Shown here: piece by piece, positions 15,407-23,813 of the stretch | Numbering within the stretch: position 1 is the first letter of the stretch | Layout: each line of letters opens with the position of its first letter | Source of the DNA: Nocardia terrae | GTDB lineage: Bacteria > Actinomycetota > Actinomycetes > Mycobacteriales > Mycobacteriaceae | Assembly: GCF_009760405.1 (NCBI RefSeq) | Contig: NZ_WRPP01000001.1 | Location: 1,116,001-1,180,000, forward strand | Direction: 5' to 3' | DNA length: 64,000 bases | Position numbers and translations under genes: made by a program | Notes under the pieces: generated by a model | What the model saw: only the letters and a program-made list of their open reading frames with translations | Database searches by the model: none | Told to the model about the DNA's origin: nothing

Positions 15407-17092
15407 ATGCTGAACCCCCACGGCACGGTGCCCCGCACGGGCATTCCGGCGCACCTCGCCGCGCAGATGACGATGGACGAGCAATACGAATGGCACCGTT
15501 CGTACGTGCGCAGGCATCGCGTGAGCCGCCGGAACTTCCTGCGCGGCAGCACCGCCGCCGCCCTGGCCGCCGGACTCGGCGCGGCCTTCGGCGGGCGCGG
15601 CGTCGCCTACGCCGACGACGCCCCGCTGACCGTCGGCGGCCGCCGCGTCGGCTACGGCACCGACGCCGCCAGCCAGCTCCGCTTCTCCGCGCAGCTCTCG
15701 CGAAACCCGGGCGCCACCAAGGTCTTTCTCGAACACGGCCCCACCCCCGCGCTGGGCGGCACCCTCGAGGCCGAGGTCCGCAACCTGGTCACCCAGCTCC
15801 CGCGCACCGACGGGGGAGTGCTCTCGGCCGAACAGTTCTACGTGCACGCGCCCGTCGACGGCCTGCCCGGACGGATGCCGCACTTCTACCGCTGGCGCAC
15901 CGCCGACGGCTATGTCAGCGACGTGCTCTCGGCCAATACCGCCATGCCCAGCGCGCGCGCGGCCCTGCTGCCCTTCCGCTTCACCATGATGGGCGACCAG
16001 GGCATCGACGACACCCCCGCGCAGCCCGGCGGCATGCCCGCCGGGGCCTACCGCAACAAGTACGGCGAAGGCGACGCCCCCAGCTCGCGCAATGCCGAGA
16101 ACATCCAGCGCCAGATCGTCGCCAGCAACCCGGAATTCCACATTCTCGCCGGCGACATCTGCTACGCCGACACCTCACACGGCGGCGGCCCGGACTGGTT
16201 CGTGCCCAACGGCAAGGCCGGCCGCGAGGACATCGACGCCTACAACCCGTTCGTGTGGGACACCTACCTGCAGGCCATCGAATCCAGCGCGGGCCACGTG
16301 CCGTGGATGTTCGCCACCGGCAACCACGACATGGAAGCCGTCTACGGCAATCACGGGTACGGCGGGCTCATGGCGCGCATGGACTTTCCCGACAACGGTC
16401 CCGCGGGCTGCCCGTCGGTGTACTCGTTCACCTACGGCAATGTGGCGGTGCTGTCGCTGGACGCCAACGAGGTGAGCTGGCAGGTGCGCGCCAACCTCGG
16501 CTATTCCGGTGGGGCGCAGAACAGCTGGGTGGAGTCCACCCTCGCCGCCTACCGGGCGAACCCGGCCATCGACTTCATCGTCTGCTTCTTCCACGAATGC
16601 GCCTACGCCACCGGCATCGGCGGGGCGAGCGACGGCGGCGTGCGCGGCGCGTGGGCCGACCTGTTCGACAAGTACCAGGTCGATCTGGTGCTGCAGGGCC
16701 ACAACCACAACTTCGAGCGCACCGACCCGATGCGCGGCGGGTCGCCCACCAAGGCCGCGCCCGACAACTCGATCGTCTACCCCGACACCGACGGCACCGT
16801 CTACTACGTCGTCGGTGGCGGCGGCGCGGCGCACGGCACCTTCGCCGCGGGCGACACCTACCGCGGTAACGAGAAGCCCGACACCTTCGTGCCGGAGAGC
16901 ACCCTGTGGGGAGCCGACGGCAAGGACGGCAAGGAAGCCGCCCCCTGGTCGCGAGTCCGGTTCAGCCGCTACTCGTTCATCCGCGTGGACGTGCGGCCGG
17001 GCGTGTTCGCCAGCGAGATGGACGTGATCGCGGTCGACGAATTCGGGCGCGAGTTCGACAAGGTGACCTACCGCCGCACGGTTTCCCGCTGA
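15407..17092 (+). CDS. Tat-exported purple acid phosphatase-like metallophosphoesterase
   Basis: A 561-residue protein. A long N-region (~45 residues) ends in the twin-arginine motif SRRNFLRGS, followed by a hydrophobic stretch and an AYA/D-type cleavage region, so it is exported folded. After a fibronectin-like beta region comes the catalytic domain, with all five metal-ligand blocks of purple acid phosphatases in order: GDQG, GDICYAD, GNHD, FFHE and GHNHNFER. These bind a dinuclear metal centre and hydrolyse phosphomonoesters. It resembles the Rv2577 type of M. tuberculosis. The likely role is phosphate scavenging outside the membrane. The start is ATG 15407 with only a weak AAGG upstream; starts nearer the twin arginine are possible. 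Confidence 0.88.
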   Translation: MLNPHGTVPRTGIPAHLAAQMTMDEQYEWHRSYVRRHRVSRRNFLRGSTAAALAAGLGAAFGGRGVAYADDAPLTVGGRRVGYGTDAASQLRFSAQLSRNPGATKVFLEHGPTPALGGTLEAEVRNLVTQLPRTDGGVLSAEQFYVHAPVDGLPGRMPHFYRWRTADGYVSDVLSANTAMPSARAALLPFRFTMMGDQGIDDTPAQPGGMPAGAYRNKYGEGDAPSSRNAENIQRQIVASNPEFHILAGDICYADTSHGGGPDWFVPNGKAGREDIDAYNPFVWDTYLQAIESSAGHVPWMFATGNHDMEAVYGNHGYGGLMARMDFPDNGPAGCPSVYSFTYGNVAVLSLDANEVSWQVRANLGYSGGAQNSWVESTLAAYRANPAIDFIVCFFHECAYATGIGGASDGGVRGAWADLFDKYQVDLVLQGHNHNFERTDPMRGGSPTKAAPDNSIVYPDTDGTVYYVVGGGGAAHGTFAAGDTYRGNEKPDTFVPESTLWGADGKDGKEAAPWSRVRFSRYSFIRVDVRPGVFASEMDVIAVDEFGREFDKVTYRRTVSR

Positions 17093-17131
17093 CCGTGCCG
17101 CCGGGGCGGATGAACCGTCCCGGCGGCACGG
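17093..17131 (+). terminator. 17-bp stem-loop directly after the phosphatase stop
   Basis: The 17-base arms 17093-17109 and 17115-17131 pair fully (one G-U) around the loop ATGAA, beginning on the base after the stop codon. There is no U-tract; the -10 box of the next gene begins two bases later. Confidence 0.6.
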
Positions 17132-17133
17132 CG

Positions 17134-17139
17134 CATACT
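17134..17139 (+). promoter_or_regulatory. -10 box for leaderless CtaG-like gene
   Basis: CATACT ends seven bases before GTG 17147, with no ribosome site between them. It lies immediately downstream of the strong stem-loop. Confidence 0.4.
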
Positions 17140-17146
17140 TGACGCC

Positions 17147-18133
17147 GTGGTTGGGATCGAAACACCGCTGCACATGAGCAGTTTGGTGAGCTCATGGCGG
17201 TGGGACACCTCGACTGTGCTGGTCGTCGCGCTGCTGGGGCTCGCTTACGCGGTCTGCTTCGTGAAGGGACGCCGACGCGGCGAGAAACTCTCGACGGGAC
17301 GGGCCGTGTGCTTCGCCGTCGGCGGGTTGGGCGTGTGGTTGTACTCGGGCCTCGGCGTGGTCGGCGTCTACTCCGGCACGCTGTTCTGGGTGCGAGCCCT
17401 GCAGGTGCTGGTGCTGTTGTATCTGGTGCCGTTCGCGCTCGCCGCGGGCACGCCGTTCACCGTGGTGCGCGCGGCGCTCGGACCGGCGGGCCGGAAACGC
17501 CTGGATGCCATGCTCTCCGGCGGCGTCGCCCGGGCGCTCACCCATCCGGCCACCGCGTCCGTGCTGATCCTGCTGCTCCCGTGGGCGCTGTTCCTCTCGC
17601 CCTGGTACGAGGCGGTGCTGCGGCACGGGGTGGTCGACGCGCTCACCCGGATCGTGATCGTGGCCGTCGGATTCCTGTACTTCTACTCGCGGCTGCAACT
17701 CGATCCCGTGGCCAAACACTTCACCCAGGGCCTGTCCCTGCTGATCACCATCGCGGAGTCTCTCGCCGACGGCATCCTCGGCATCGTGCTGTGGCTCGGT
17801 CCGCTCGTCGCCACCGGCTACTACTCCTCGATCGGCCGCACCTGGGGTCCGGACGCGCGCATGGACCAGACCATCGGCGCGGGCATCTTCTGGCTGCTCG
17901 GCGATCTGCTCGGACTCGTCTACTCGCTGGTCGTCATGCGGCGCTTCGCCGCCGACGAGAAGCGCAAGGCGAGTGAGATGGACGCCGAACTGGATGCGGC
18001 CGAAGCCGAACGGGTGACGCGGAAAGCGGTGCGGCGTAGTGCCGCTCGCGCGGTGGAAGAAGACGACGAGCCGGTGTCCACCGGGCTGTGGTGGGAGAAC
18101 GACCCGCAGTTGCGGGGGCGCTTCCGGCGCTGA
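17147..18133 (+). CDS. caa3-type CtaG-like cytochrome c oxidase assembly membrane protein
   Basis: A 328-residue polytopic protein with seven or more membrane helices and a charged C-terminal tail of ~60 residues (KRKASEMDAELDAAEAERV is probably a short coiled coil). The segments LYSGLGVVGVYSGTLFWVRA and VLVLLYLVPFALAAGTPFTV fit the CtaG/Caa3_CtaG family, which in other bacteria helps copper insertion or assembly of cytochrome oxidase. Typical histidine ligands are reduced here (one His in the ALTHPATAS region), so the function is inferred from the family only. The start is GTG 17147 on leaderless evidence; an in-frame ATG lies ten codons in. Confidence 0.72.
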   Translation: MVGIETPLHMSSLVSSWRWDTSTVLVVALLGLAYAVCFVKGRRRGEKLSTGRAVCFAVGGLGVWLYSGLGVVGVYSGTLFWVRALQVLVLLYLVPFALAAGTPFTVVRAALGPAGRKRLDAMLSGGVARALTHPATASVLILLLPWALFLSPWYEAVLRHGVVDALTRIVIVAVGFLYFYSRLQLDPVAKHFTQGLSLLITIAESLADGILGIVLWLGPLVATGYYSSIGRTWGPDARMDQTIGAGIFWLLGDLLGLVYSLVVMRRFAADEKRKASEMDAELDAAEAERVTRKAVRRSAARAVEEDDEPVSTGLWWENDPQLRGRFRR

Positions 18134-18316
18134 AACAGCTGGTGGGTGGCGTGCCTCACGATCCGGTGGGTTAGTGAGGTTTGCTATCAAAGGACGTTTG
18201 TAGCTATTTCTCAGCTGATTCTTAATGGACACTTGACCTGGACGCCAGAAAGCCCCGTCCACTTCGCTCTCGGGAAGCGCCCAGAGGAAGGCCAGTCCAG
18301 CAAGAAAGCAAGTGTC

Positions 18317-19033
18317 ATGCAGTTGAGCAAACTCGCCGCCACTTCGGCGATGGTTATCGCAGCACTCGGTATCACCGCCGGCACCGCCCACGCGGATCCC
18401 ACTCCGGCCCCCGCTCCCGTTCCGGTTCTGCCCTCCCTGCTCGACGGCGTGAACCAGGGCATCGACCAGATCGCCCCCGGCATCCACTGGAACGCCAAGA
18501 TCGACGGCAACGCCGTCGTGGTCGACGTCGACCAGGGCTCGCTTACCACCGACAACGGCCAGCTGCAGGTCCGTGACAACGGCGGCAATATCGTCACCGC
18601 GGTTCCGCTGGCCTACACCGTGGACGACCTCGACCACCCGATCCAGGCCACCGTCGAGGGACTGCGTGCCACCCTGGTCCCCAATACCGACCCGGCCGCC
18701 GCGCGTCCGACCAACCTGCCGCTGCACGAGGTGACCAGCGACAAGCAGAAGAGCTTCGATGACGCGGTGGGCGCCGCGGCCACGCAGTTCGGCCTCGCCA
18801 CCGCGATCGGCACCCTGATCGGCACCGTCGTCGGCGGCGCGCTGGGCTGTGTCGCGGGCATCGTCGTCGGTACCCCGGGCCTGCTGCCCGGCTGGATCGG
18901 CGGCTGCATGGCCGGTGCGGCGGTCGGTATCACCCTGGGCGCCGCGGCCGGTCTGGTGCTGGTCGGCGTGCCCGCGGCGATCATCGTCGGCATCGTCTTC
19001 CTGAACCGCATCAACGACCCCGCCGAGCAGTAG
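18317..19033 (+). CDS. secreted protein with C-terminal glycine-zipper segments (paralog 1)
   Basis: A 238-residue protein with a Sec signal peptide (MQLSKLAATSAMVIAALGI..., cleavage near AHA-DP). After a Pro-rich linker comes a beta-rich domain (WNAKIDGNAVVVDVDQGSL, then NGQLQVRDNGGNIVTAVPL). The C-terminal third consists of Gly/Ala-rich hydrophobic segments (GTLIGTVVGGALGC, LLPGWIGGCMAGAAVG) holding two cysteines, like glycine-zipper membrane segments. The same plan recurs in the next gene. No known family was recognised. It is probably an envelope-associated or membrane-inserting secreted protein. The start is ATG 18317, which places the signal peptide properly; the frame is open further upstream. 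Confidence 0.72.
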   Translation: MQLSKLAATSAMVIAALGITAGTAHADPTPAPAPVPVLPSLLDGVNQGIDQIAPGIHWNAKIDGNAVVVDVDQGSLTTDNGQLQVRDNGGNIVTAVPLAYTVDDLDHPIQATVEGLRATLVPNTDPAAARPTNLPLHEVTSDKQKSFDDAVGAAATQFGLATAIGTLIGTVVGGALGCVAGIVVGTPGLLPGWIGGCMAGAAVGITLGAAAGLVLVGVPAAIIVGIVFLNRINDPAEQ

Positions 19034-19051
19034 CCCGAAATTCGCGGCATC

Positions 19052-19093
19052 AAGGCCCGTGTCCCCCTGTCATTCGGGTGTGACGCGGGCCTT
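19052..19093 (+). terminator. stem-loop between the two secreted paralogs
   Basis: The 12-base arms 19052-19063 and 19082-19093 (AAGGCCCGTGTC / GACGCGGGCCTT, one G-U) lie around an 18-base loop, followed by TTC. It is placed 19 bases after the first paralog's stop. Confidence 0.55.
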
Positions 19094-19293
19094 TCGGTGT
19101 TCCAGAAAGTTGCCGGGGTCACACAGGAAACTGCCAGCGAACACCCTCTTTACGCAAAACATACTTCTGAAACGCTTTTGGATACGGTTTGGCAACAGAT
19201 CGGCAACATTAGCTGGCTTATCTTGTCTCGGGTGCCTGATGAGGACCTCGCTCCCTGGAGGGAAGCGCCCGTTCAAGAAAGCGACGAAAATCC

Positions 19294-19959
19294 ATGCGTT
19301 TCAAGAAGTTTGCTGCCACCTCGGCCCTGGCCATCGCGGCCCTCGGTATCAGCGCCGGCACCGCCTACGCCGATCCCGCCCCGGCCCCCGCTGCCGACGC
19401 GGCCGCCATTCACTGGGACGCCAAGATCGAAGGCGCTTCGGTCGTCCTGAAGACCGATCTCGGCTCCCTGGACACCCAGGACGGCCAGTTCCAGGTGCGT
19501 GACGACCAGGGCGCGCTGGTGACCGCGTTCCCGCTGTCGTTCCAGATGGACGGCCTGGCCCACCCGGTGGCCGCCCAGATCGACGGCAACACCGCCACTT
19601 TCACCCCGAACATGGACCCGGCCGCCGCCACCCCGGCGCCGCTGCTGCACGACGTCGCCAGCCAGGCCGACCAGGATTCCGCCTGGTCCAACGCGTCGTC
19701 GCAGTTCGGCATCGCGACCGGTATGGGCACGCTGATCGGCACCCTCATCGGCGGCGTCGGCGGCTGCGTCCTGGGCGCGGTCCTGGGCACCCCGGTGCTG
19801 CTCCCGGGCTGGGTCGGCGGCTGCATCATGGGCGCCGGCATCGGCATCCCGCTGGGCGCCGCGGCGGGCCTGGTGCTCACCGGTGGCGTCGCCGCCGTCG
19901 CGATCGGCATCGGCCTGTTCAACCGCCTGAGCGCTCCCGACGCCCCGGCCGCCTCGTAA
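19294..19959 (+). CDS. secreted protein with C-terminal glycine-zipper segments (paralog 2)
   Basis: A 221-residue protein clearly related to its upstream neighbour: signal peptide ending near AYA-DP, central domain with HWDAKIEGASVVLKTDLGSL and DGQFQVRDDQGALVTAFPL, then hydrophobic GTLIGTLIGGVGGC and LLPGWVGGCIMGAGIG segments with the same two cysteines. It is a tandem duplication. A terminator between the genes and ~200 bases of upstream sequence suggest separate transcription. The function is unknown; shared strands, cysteines and zipper segments imply the same fold and location at the cell surface. Confidence 0.72.
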   Translation: MRFKKFAATSALAIAALGISAGTAYADPAPAPAADAAAIHWDAKIEGASVVLKTDLGSLDTQDGQFQVRDDQGALVTAFPLSFQMDGLAHPVAAQIDGNTATFTPNMDPAAATPAPLLHDVASQADQDSAWSNASSQFGIATGMGTLIGTLIGGVGGCVLGAVLGTPVLLPGWVGGCIMGAGIGIPLGAAAGLVLTGGVAAVAIGIGLFNRLSAPDAPAAS

Positions 19960-19978
19960 TGAGTTGACCGACAACGCA

Positions 19979-20015
19979 ATCCGGGCCGGATCGTCGAGGA
20001 CGATCCGGCCCGGAT
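19979..20015 (+). terminator. perfect 17-bp hairpin after paralog 2
   Basis: The arms 19979-19995 and 19999-20015 are exact reverse complements around the loop GAG. It starts 19 bases after the stop and lacks a U-tract. It may terminate both converging transcripts. Confidence 0.6.
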
Positions 20016-20062
20016 CCGTATGCGAGGACCCCGGGGTCAGGTGTCGGGGTCCCGCGCGGGTG

Positions 20063-20371
20063 CTACGAGCAGGAGGCGTTGAACGAGTCGATCGCGTCGC
20101 TCAGGTCGGTGACATTGTCGTCGATGAGCGCGGTGGCGAACGCCGCGATGGCCGCCTTGTCGTGGGCGTTGGCGTCGATGGCGAGCAGCTGGGCGGCCAG
20201 CGACTTCTGGCCGTCGTTGTCGATGCCGTTCGGGTACTGGTCGATGGCCGCGTTGATCAGGTCGACGGCGGAGCCGCAGGCCGCGGACTGGGCCTGGGCG
20301 GTGCCGGCCGGCAGGGCCAGCAGGGCGGCCGCGGCGACGGCCACGACGGCGGACGGCAGGATCTTGCGCAT
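20063..20371 (-). CDS. small secreted protein with one disulfide pair
   Basis: A 102-residue protein with a signal peptide (basic MRK, hydrophobic residues ~7-22, cleavage near AQA-QS). The mature ~75 residues are acidic and helical, with one cysteine near each end (C32 and C101), suggesting a disulfide that closes a helical bundle. No family was recognised. Start ATG 20371 has weak purines upstream. Just beyond lies a perfect 17-bp tandem repeat (20384-20417) and then the terminator of the preceding gene, so it is a separate transcription unit. Confidence 0.65.
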   Translation of the reverse strand: MRKILPSAVVAVAAAALLALPAGTAQAQSAACGSAVDLINAAIDQYPNGIDNDGQKSLAAQLLAIDANAHDKAAIAAFATALIDDNVTDLSDAIDSFNASCS

Positions 20372-20383
20372 GGATGTCTCCGG

Positions 20384-20417
20384 TTACTCGGTACTGCGTT
20401 TTACTCGGTACTGCGTT
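20384..20417. repeat. perfect tandem direct repeat of 17 bp
   Basis: TTACTCGGTACTGCGTT occurs twice with no spacer (20384-20400, 20401-20417), 13 bases upstream of the small secreted protein's start. On the minus strand this is its 5' leader or promoter, so it may be a double operator or a recent duplication. Confidence 0.6.
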
Positions 20418-20460
20418 GTGACGGCAGCGAGTGTGCCGGAAGACACCGACAAAACCCGAA

Positions 20461-20489
20461 TTGCCCTACCGAACTGGTCGGTAGGGCAA
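20461..20489 (-). terminator. intrinsic terminator of the DUF2631 gene
   Basis: TTGCCCTACCGA (20461-20472) and TCGGTAGGGCAA (20478-20489) pair perfectly around a five-base loop. On the minus strand the stem is followed by TTCGGGTTTTG. It lies 17 bases after the stop of the gene at 20507. Confidence 0.7.
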
Positions 20490-20506
20490 GGGATTTCGCG
20501 AACGAA

Positions 20507-20791
20507 CTAGCGCGGGCGGCGCGAGAGGATCGAGTCGCGGATCAGGATGAACGCGAGACCGGCCGCGAACAGGATCAGGAAGATGTAACCGACATTGCCG
20601 GTGCCCGACGAGCTGCCCTGCTGGTTCTCGAACAGCATGGCCAGCAGGATCACGACGACGACCCAGCCGGCGGCGCGGGCGGTCCGGCGCGATTCACCGC
20701 TCCAGCCCCACGCGGCGGACGGAACCTCGGCGGTGTCGACCTTGGTGACGACATCCTTCGGGTGCGCGGGTTCCAGTTCCGTGGCGGCCAC
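20507..20791 (-). CDS. DUF2631 family small membrane protein
   Basis: A 94-residue protein. A soluble N-terminus ([19 protein letters not shown]) is followed by two membrane helices ([13 protein letters not shown] and [17 protein letters not shown]) and a basic tail ([10 protein letters not shown]). The pattern VxTxxVPSAxxGWSxExxRT plus two helices is that of DUF2631, an actinobacterial family represented by Rv2876 near dxr in M. tuberculosis. The function is unknown. The start was set at GTG 20791, just after GGAGCC; the frame remains open upstream into the antisense of dxr, which is a high-GC artefact. It is divergent from dxr. Confidence 0.75.
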   Translation of the reverse strand: MAATELEPAHPKDVVTKVDTAEVPSAAWGWSGESRRTARAAGWVVVVILLAMLFENQQGSSSGTGNVGYIFLILFAAGLAFILIRDSILSRRPR

Positions 20792-20871
20792 TTTGGCTCC
20801 TTTACGGCTCGAATCGATTGCTGGGCAATATCGTGACATACGACCCGCTGTCGTAGCGACCAGGGGGCTGA

Positions 20872-20991
20872 CAACTCTCGTAACTCTCAGGGGCAAGCCC
20901 CTGAAACCCCAGGAAGAGGCGGGGCGTGTCGCCATCTCTCGAGGCCGCCGTGGGTTGCTCGGTGGGGTACCCCTCAGAGTGACGAGAGTTG
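20872..20991. repeat. long imperfect inverted repeat upstream of dxr
   Basis: The arms 20872-20893 and 20970-20991 (22 bases, 20 matching) are reverse complements. The left arm runs into a smaller perfect palindrome, TCAGGGGC (20887-20894) AA GCCCCTGA (20897-20904). The element fills much of the space between the divergent DUF2631 and dxr genes. It could be a regulatory structure or a mobile-element remnant. Confidence 0.5.
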
Positions 20992-21056
20992 CCCACTCGC
21001 ACGGGGTTGGATTGGGGCGGGGCGGAATCGAGATTCGGACAGGAGAGAATGGGCGC

Positions 21057-22196
21057 GTGTCCGACGTTGTGAGAGTTCTGCTGCTGGGCAGCACCGGGTC
21101 GATTGGTACGCAGGCGCTGGAGGTGATCGCGGCCAATCCCGACCGGTTCGAGGTCGTCGGTTTGGCGGCGCGAGGGGGTAACGCGGAGCTGTTGGCACAG
21201 CAGATCGCGGCGACCGGGACCGCGAACGTGGCGGTGGCCGACGCGGCGGCCGCGGCGAAACTCGGTGTGGCGCTGGCGGGTCCGGACGCGGCGACCGAGC
21301 TGGTGCGGCGCACCGACGCGGACGTGGTGCTGAACGCACTGGTCGGTTCGCTCGGGCTGGGGCCCACCCTGGCCACCCTGGAGTCGGGGCGGCGGCTTGC
21401 CTTGGCCAACAAGGAATCTCTGGTGGCGGGCGGCTCGCTGGTGACGCGGGCGGCCAAGCCCGGGCAGATCGTGCCGGTGGACTCCGAGCATTCGGCGCTG
21501 GCGCAGTGCCTGCGCGGCGGACGCGCCGACGAGGTGGCCAAGCTCGTGCTCACCGCCTCGGGCGGGCCGTTCCGGGGCTGGACCACCGAGATGCTGGAGT
21601 CGGTGAATCCGGCCGAGGCCAAGACGCATCCGACCTGGTCCATGGGTCCGATGAACACGCTGAACTCGGCGTCGCTGGTGAACAAGGGCCTGGAGCTGAT
21701 CGAGACGCACCTGCTCTTCGGCGTCCCCTACGAGGACATCGACGTGACCGTGCACCCGCAGTCCATCGTGCATTCCATGGTCACCTTCACCGACGGCTCG
21801 ACCCTGGCCCAGGCCAGCCCGCCCGATATGAAGCTGCCCATCGCGCTGGCCCTGGGCTGGCCGGACCGGGTGCCCGGCGCGGCCGCCGCATGCGACTTCT
21901 CCACCGCTTCCACCTGGACCTTCGAACCGGTCGACAACGAGGTGTTCCCGGCGGTCGAGCTGGCCCGCCGCGCCGGTTTGGCGGGCGGCTGCGTGACCGC
22001 GGTCTACAACGCCGCCAACGAGATCGCGGTGCAGGCGTTCCTCGACGGGCTCATCCGATTCCCCGACATCGTGCGCACGGTCGCGCGCGTCGTGGAGTCC
22101 GCCGACCGCTGGGCCGCCGAACCCGGTAGCTTGGACGAGGTGCTCGCGGCCGATACGTGGGCGCGCGACACCGCACGCACGATCGTGCGCGGCTGA
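21057..22196 (+). CDS. dxr: 1-deoxy-D-xylulose-5-phosphate reductoisomerase
   Basis: A 379-residue enzyme of the MEP isoprenoid pathway. It converts 1-deoxyxylulose 5-phosphate to 2-C-methylerythritol 4-phosphate with NADPH and a divalent metal. Seen in order: the NADPH-binding GSTGSIG (residues ~10-16), [11 protein letters not shown], the metal-binding [14 protein letters not shown], the flexible-loop [15 protein letters not shown] and HPQSIVHSM. The length is normal. The start is GTG 21057, with AGGAGAG ten bases upstream; a GAGAAT box at leaderless spacing is an alternative reading. The same enzyme step is followed in the window by ispG (26951). rip1 begins 24 bases downstream, so the two are probably co-transcribed, as in mycobacteria. 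Confidence 0.96.
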   Translation: MSDVVRVLLLGSTGSIGTQALEVIAANPDRFEVVGLAARGGNAELLAQQIAATGTANVAVADAAAAAKLGVALAGPDAATELVRRTDADVVLNALVGSLGLGPTLATLESGRRLALANKESLVAGGSLVTRAAKPGQIVPVDSEHSALAQCLRGGRADEVAKLVLTASGGPFRGWTTEMLESVNPAEAKTHPTWSMGPMNTLNSASLVNKGLELIETHLLFGVPYEDIDVTVHPQSIVHSMVTFTDGSTLAQASPPDMKLPIALALGWPDRVPGAAAACDFSTASTWTFEPVDNEVFPAVELARRAGLAGGCVTAVYNAANEIAVQAFLDGLIRFPDIVRTVARVVESADRWAAEPGSLDEVLAADTWARDTARTIVRG

Positions 22197-22219
22197 CAGC
22201 AGGAGGGTTCGGAAACCGA

Positions 22220-23422
22220 ATGGGCTACGCGATCGGCTTCGTACTGTTCGCCCTCGGCATCACCGCATCGGTCGCCTTGCACGAATGCGGCCACATGTGG
22301 ACCGCGCAGGCCACCGGAATGAAGGTGCGGCGCTACTTCATCGGCTTCGGACCCAAGGTCTTCTCCTGGAAGCGCGGCGAGACCGAATACGGTCTCAAGG
22401 CGCTGCCGCTGGGCGGTTTCTGCGATATCGCGGGCATGACCGCCCTCGACGAACTGGAGCCCGAGGAACTCGACCGGGCCATGTACCGGCAGTCCACCTG
22501 GAAGCGGCTGCTGGTTATGTCCGGCGGCATCCTGATGAACTTCCTGATCGGCTACATCCTCATCGTGGTGCTCGCTGTCGGCTGGGGTCTGCCGCGCTTC
22601 GATTCGCCGCCGGAAACCCAGCTCTCCCAGCCGTCCTGCGTGTCCGACCAACTCCCGGACCAGAAGGCCAAGGGCTGCACCGGTGAGGGCCCGGCGCAGT
22701 TGGCGGGCCTGCGGCGGGGCGACCAGGTGACCGCGGTCAACGGAGTGCCGGTGAAGACCTGGAAGGAATTCACCACCGAGACCCAGAAGCAGACCGGCAC
22801 CTTCACCTACACGGTGAAGCGCGACGGCCAGAGCCTCGAGATCCCCGTCACCCCGCAGATGGCCGTGATCTACCCGGACAAGAACGGCGCTCCGAAGACG
22901 GTCGCCAAGGTCGGTGTGGGACAGGACTACTACGATCCGGTCCAGTACAACGTCCTCTCCGCCATCCCGGCCTCCGGCGCGTTCACCGGCCATTTCGCCG
23001 TTCTCACGGTGCAGTCCCTGGCCAAGATGCCGACCAAGGTCGTCGATCTGTGGCACGCCGTCACCGGCGGTGTCCGCGATCCGGAGACTCCGGTCTCGGT
23101 CTACGGCGCCAGCAAGATCGGCGGCGAGACCGCCCAACACCACCGCTGGTCCATTTTCGTGGTGACCCTGGCCAGCCTGAACTTCTTCCTCGGCGCCTTC
23201 AACCTGCTCCCGCTGCTGCCCCTCGACGGCGGCCACATCGCCGTGGTGCTCTACGAGAAGCTGCGCAACCTCTTCCGCCGCCGCAAGGGCCTGCCCGACG
23301 GCGCCCCGGTCGACTACCTGAAACTACTGCCCGCCACCTACGTGGTCGTGGTCCTCGGCGGCGCGTACATGATCCTCACCCTGGTCGCCGACATCGTGAA
23401 CCCGATCAAGCTGTTCCCCTAG
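22220..23422 (+). CDS. rip1: site-2 protease family zinc metalloprotease (RseP/Rip1)
   Basis: A 400-residue intramembrane protease. Zinc ligands are in the first helix (HECGH, residues 21-25) and the third ligand is in the C-terminal LPLDGGHI. A PDZ domain occupies roughly residues 130-235 (GPAQLAGLRRGDQVTAVNGVPVKTW). In mycobacteria Rip1 cleaves anti-sigma factors and so controls envelope stress responses and lipid composition. It starts at ATG 22220 after AGGAGGG. It lies next to dxr as in M. tuberculosis (Rv2870c-Rv2869c). Its last 17 bases overlap the 3' end of the minus-strand gene at 23406. Confidence 0.93.
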   Translation: MGYAIGFVLFALGITASVALHECGHMWTAQATGMKVRRYFIGFGPKVFSWKRGETEYGLKALPLGGFCDIAGMTALDELEPEELDRAMYRQSTWKRLLVMSGGILMNFLIGYILIVVLAVGWGLPRFDSPPETQLSQPSCVSDQLPDQKAKGCTGEGPAQLAGLRRGDQVTAVNGVPVKTWKEFTTETQKQTGTFTYTVKRDGQSLEIPVTPQMAVIYPDKNGAPKTVAKVGVGQDYYDPVQYNVLSAIPASGAFTGHFAVLTVQSLAKMPTKVVDLWHAVTGGVRDPETPVSVYGASKIGGETAQHHRWSIFVVTLASLNFFLGAFNLLPLLPLDGGHIAVVLYEKLRNLFRRRKGLPDGAPVDYLKLLPATYVVVVLGGAYMILTLVADIVNPIKLFP

Positions 23423-23813
23423 CGTCGGGGGATTCGACGAAAACCGTGTCCGGGCTGAGGTCGTTCAGTCCGGCCTCCGCGTGTAATCCCGCTGCACGCA
23501 GGATGGCGATGATGGCCGAGCTCATAGCCACACTGATCTCGAGGCTCTGGCGGGCGGCCGCAGACTCGAATTCTCCCGCTTGCGCGGCGGCGACGACGGC
23601 ATCCGTCAGTGCGGGAGCCGGTCGCCAATCGATGAATACGCCGCCGATCATGTCGTTTCCGGAATCGACGCCGACAGCGGCCCCACCCGTACGAGCGTCA
23701 CGGAAGGCGTCATGGGCGGGAAGGCCCGCCCGTCGGAGTTCGGCACGCACACGATCGGCCAATAGGCGGCGTCGCTCGATCTCCTCGGTAGGTGCTACAT
23801 CTGAATCGGACAC
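23406..23813 (-). CDS. probable immunity protein for the adjacent deaminase-like toxin
   Basis: A 135-residue, acidic, cytoplasmic protein without signal peptide or membrane helix. Most of it is predicted helical (EEIERRRLLADRVRAELRRAG; LTDAVVAAAQAGEFESAA), with a hydrophobic strand GGVFIDWRPAPAL. No family was recognised. Its GTG start (23813) shares one base with the TAG stop of the large HINT/deaminase lipoprotein gene (TAGTG), so the two must be co-expressed. A small soluble gene fused this tightly to the 3' end of a polymorphic toxin is the classic position of an immunity gene. The role is inferred from context only. It ends by overlapping rip1. Confidence 0.6.
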   Translation of the reverse strand: MSDSDVAPTEEIERRRLLADRVRAELRRAGLPAHDAFRDARTGGAAVGVDSGNDMIGGVFIDWRPAPALTDAVVAAAQAGEFESAAARQSLEISVAMSSAIIAILRAAGLHAEAGLNDLSPDTVFVESPDARGTA

